Of a stretch of 64,000 nt of DNA, positions 62,754 through 64,000 are shown in pieces. The DNA is from Rhizobium rosettiformans. GTDB lineage: Bacteria > Pseudomonadota > Alphaproteobacteria > Rhizobiales > Rhizobiaceae. Numbering within the stretch: the stretch's first letter is position 1; each line of letters opens with the position of its first letter. The translations under genes and the position numbers were made by a program. Under the pieces are notes generated by a model, which was not told the DNA's origin, searched no databases, and saw only the letters and a list, made by a program, of their open reading frames with translations. The DNA lies in the NCBI RefSeq assembly GCF_016806065.1, contig NZ_CP032405.1, positions 2,260,001 to 2,324,000 on the forward strand, in the 5' to 3' direction.

Positions 62754-63366
62754 AAACGACAGTACGCGGTGTCATGATGTCAGCGACGGTCAGTCGATCA
62801 AACTTCAGAAGGTTACGGAAGACCTTAGAATCCCCCTTGTCGATGACCCCTTCGCGATGACCGATGTCGGCCATTGCCGCAATCTCGTCGCGGCTGACGG
62901 GCGGCTGCGGCCTGCCGCGCGACAGGAGACGGGTGATGAGCTGAGACATCTTCACCAATGGCCACATCGACCAGATCATCGGCGGCAGGATGCGCGCGGC
63001 CAGCGGCGTAAATGCTCTCCAATACATCGCACCCAGCGTCTTCGGGATGATCTCCGAAAGCACCAGGATCAGCAGTGTCAGCACGGCCGAGAAAACGGCG
63101 ATCGCGGCATCTCCGAAGACATGGGCCGCTTGGGCGCCCGCTCCGGCCGCACCCGCAGTGTGGGCAACGGTATTTAGGCTGAGGATGGCTGCCAAGGGAC
63201 GATCGACATCGTCCTTGAGCATCTTCACCTTGCGGGCTGTCTCTGGCTGTGTCGCTTCCAGCGTAGCAGTATAACTCGGCGTAATGCTCAACAATACAGC
63301 TTCGAGTATCGAGCATACAAACGAGATGGAGATCGCAATTGCAACGTAGACGACAAGAAGGGTCAT
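62743..63366 (-). CDS. CNNM/CorC-type protein, DUF21 membrane part
   Basis: The 207-residue reading has a DUF21 domain with three to four helices (YVAIAISISFVCSILEAVLL, LSLNTVAHTAGAAGAGAQAA, LTLLILVLSEIIPKTLGAMY). The start of the first CBS domain follows (SKVFRNLLKFDRLTVADIMT), and it stops at TVVYAP. The CBS continuation is in the other frame at 62334-62753. The family takes part in Mg2+/Co2+ export. Start 63366 (MTLLVV) was chosen over 63480 because the first helix begins there. Confidence 0.8.
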   Translation of the reverse strand: MTLLVVYVAIAISISFVCSILEAVLLSITPSYTATLEATQPETARKVKMLKDDVDRPLAAILSLNTVAHTAGAAGAGAQAAHVFGDAAIAVFSAVLTLLILVLSEIIPKTLGAMYWRAFTPLAARILPPMIWSMWPLVKMSQLITRLLSRGRPQPPVSRDEIAAMADIGHREGVIDKGDSKVFRNLLKFDRLTVADIMTPRTVVYAP

Positions 63367-64000
63367 GGGGTTTTCCAGACTCGAAGTAGAGCTCGGGGCG
63401 CAACCTCGTAAGGCTCCATCCATTCGCCAATGGTTTCGACGCTGGATTGTTCCTAACTCCTCGGCCTTCCCTTTACTCACCGCTACCGCGCAGTAGACGG
63501 CCGATTATCTGGGTGACGACGTTGAACATGTCCTGGAGCTCGTTGCGCGAACTGAGAACTGAGCAAATATGATGTGCTGCGGCCGGTGCGTTTCTTACTG
63601 TGGAGCTTGGATGCGAAATGTCTGCTTGCGTGGCGTGTTAGACAAGAGCGGACTGCCACTCACGGCCCCAACACGGAGATTGCCTGCGGGTCCCCAGCCA
63701 GTTTTGTGAGGCCCGCTCAGGCACGACGGATGGCCTGAAGAACAACAGCCACGATTGCTCAAGTTGTTGAGAAGACGTCGCCTGACGCGAGCGACCGTAG
63801 ATGCCAACTTTGTGCCCTGGCTCTGGGCCGACGTCAACATGGCGGGAGAGCGGCAATTATTTCCGTTCGGGAGCGCCAAGCCGGAGGTGAGGGGAGCATT
63901 TTCGCGTGGCACCTTCGCGTCAATTCGGTCGTACACGTCGGCATCCTCGCACCGACAAGCGGACATCCCGTTCCGCGGGACACGGACCACCATTTGCTCT
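63367..64000. other. Terminal 634 bases, mostly intergenic, with repeat copy 4
   Basis: I see no supported gene. The region contains the A/B repeat at 63688-63867. A minus-strand open frame (63595-63993) runs through the repeat and has no family features. Confidence 0.45.
63688..63867 (+). repeat. Dispersed intergenic repeat, modules A and B, copy 4 (internally shortened)
   Basis: Module A (63688-63780, GGGTCCCCAGCCAGTTTTGT...) passes directly into module B (core 63787-63867). The roughly 100 bases that separate them in copy 3 are absent. Confidence 0.75.

Overview
The window is a gene-dense, GC-rich stretch of an alphaproteobacterial genome, most likely Rhizobiaceae (Rhizobium/Agrobacterium/Sinorhizobium relatives). 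Pointers are a Pha-type (fused PhaAB) cation/proton antiporter, several HWE/HisKA_2 sensor kinases, promoters of the EcfG general-stress sigma type (GGAAC, 17 bases, GTT), DUF6894 and DUF1488 small proteins, and FbpABC/AfuABC-like transport with two binding proteins. No tRNA, rRNA, CRISPR array or intact insertion sequence was recognised.

Layout. 1-3482: end of a pha (mrp, group 2) antiporter operon. 3641-11145: periplasmic M16 protease, FecI-like sigma factor, FecR-like anti-sigma and an STN-bearing TonB receptor, together a surface-signalling uptake locus. 11235-20546 (minus strand): a second, group 1 Mrp operon (mnhA-G, with mnhG fused to universal-stress-like domains), followed on the same strand by a histidine kinase and an NtrC-family activator. 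Upstream of mnhA are a consensus sigma-54 promoter and two perfect TTCGGAATTCCGAA palindromes 30 bp apart, so this looks like a self-regulated sigma-54 antiporter operon. 20851-33375: stress and signalling genes (PRC-barrel, YciF/DUF892, large catalase, secreted proteins, two sensor kinases, AI-2E permease), several with EcfG-type promoters. 33722-43179: an OmpR/histidine-kinase pair facing an ABC transporter with two AfuA-like binding proteins, a double-length permease, an ATPase and an inositol-phosphatase-family enzyme; the kinase gene is split by a one-base shift at its H-box. 43512-44995: hipBA. 45792-52421: a string of very small genes, then a GT4-toroid fusion, a GH130 protein and an AGE-family epimerase. 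52422-64000: repeats and gene remnants, more HisKA_2/HWE kinases and a receiver protein, secreted/stress proteins, an esterase, an MscS channel gene broken in a G-run, a phospholipase-D-family enzyme, and a CNNM/CorC gene split by a frameshift.

Genome plasticity is visible. Remnants of catalase, receiver and esterase genes are shuffled between about 28.7-29.2 kb and 52.9-53.6 kb, and an unidentified A/B repeat occurs four times in intergenic DNA. Three genes carry apparent single-base frameshifts; sequencing error cannot be excluded for these. The best candidate for an undescribed system is the mnhA-G/kinase/activator operon with its sigma-54 promoter and enhancer pair. Next are the GT4/GH130/AGE operon, the AfuABC-like sugar-phosphate candidate and the M16-protease/FecIR/TonB locus.
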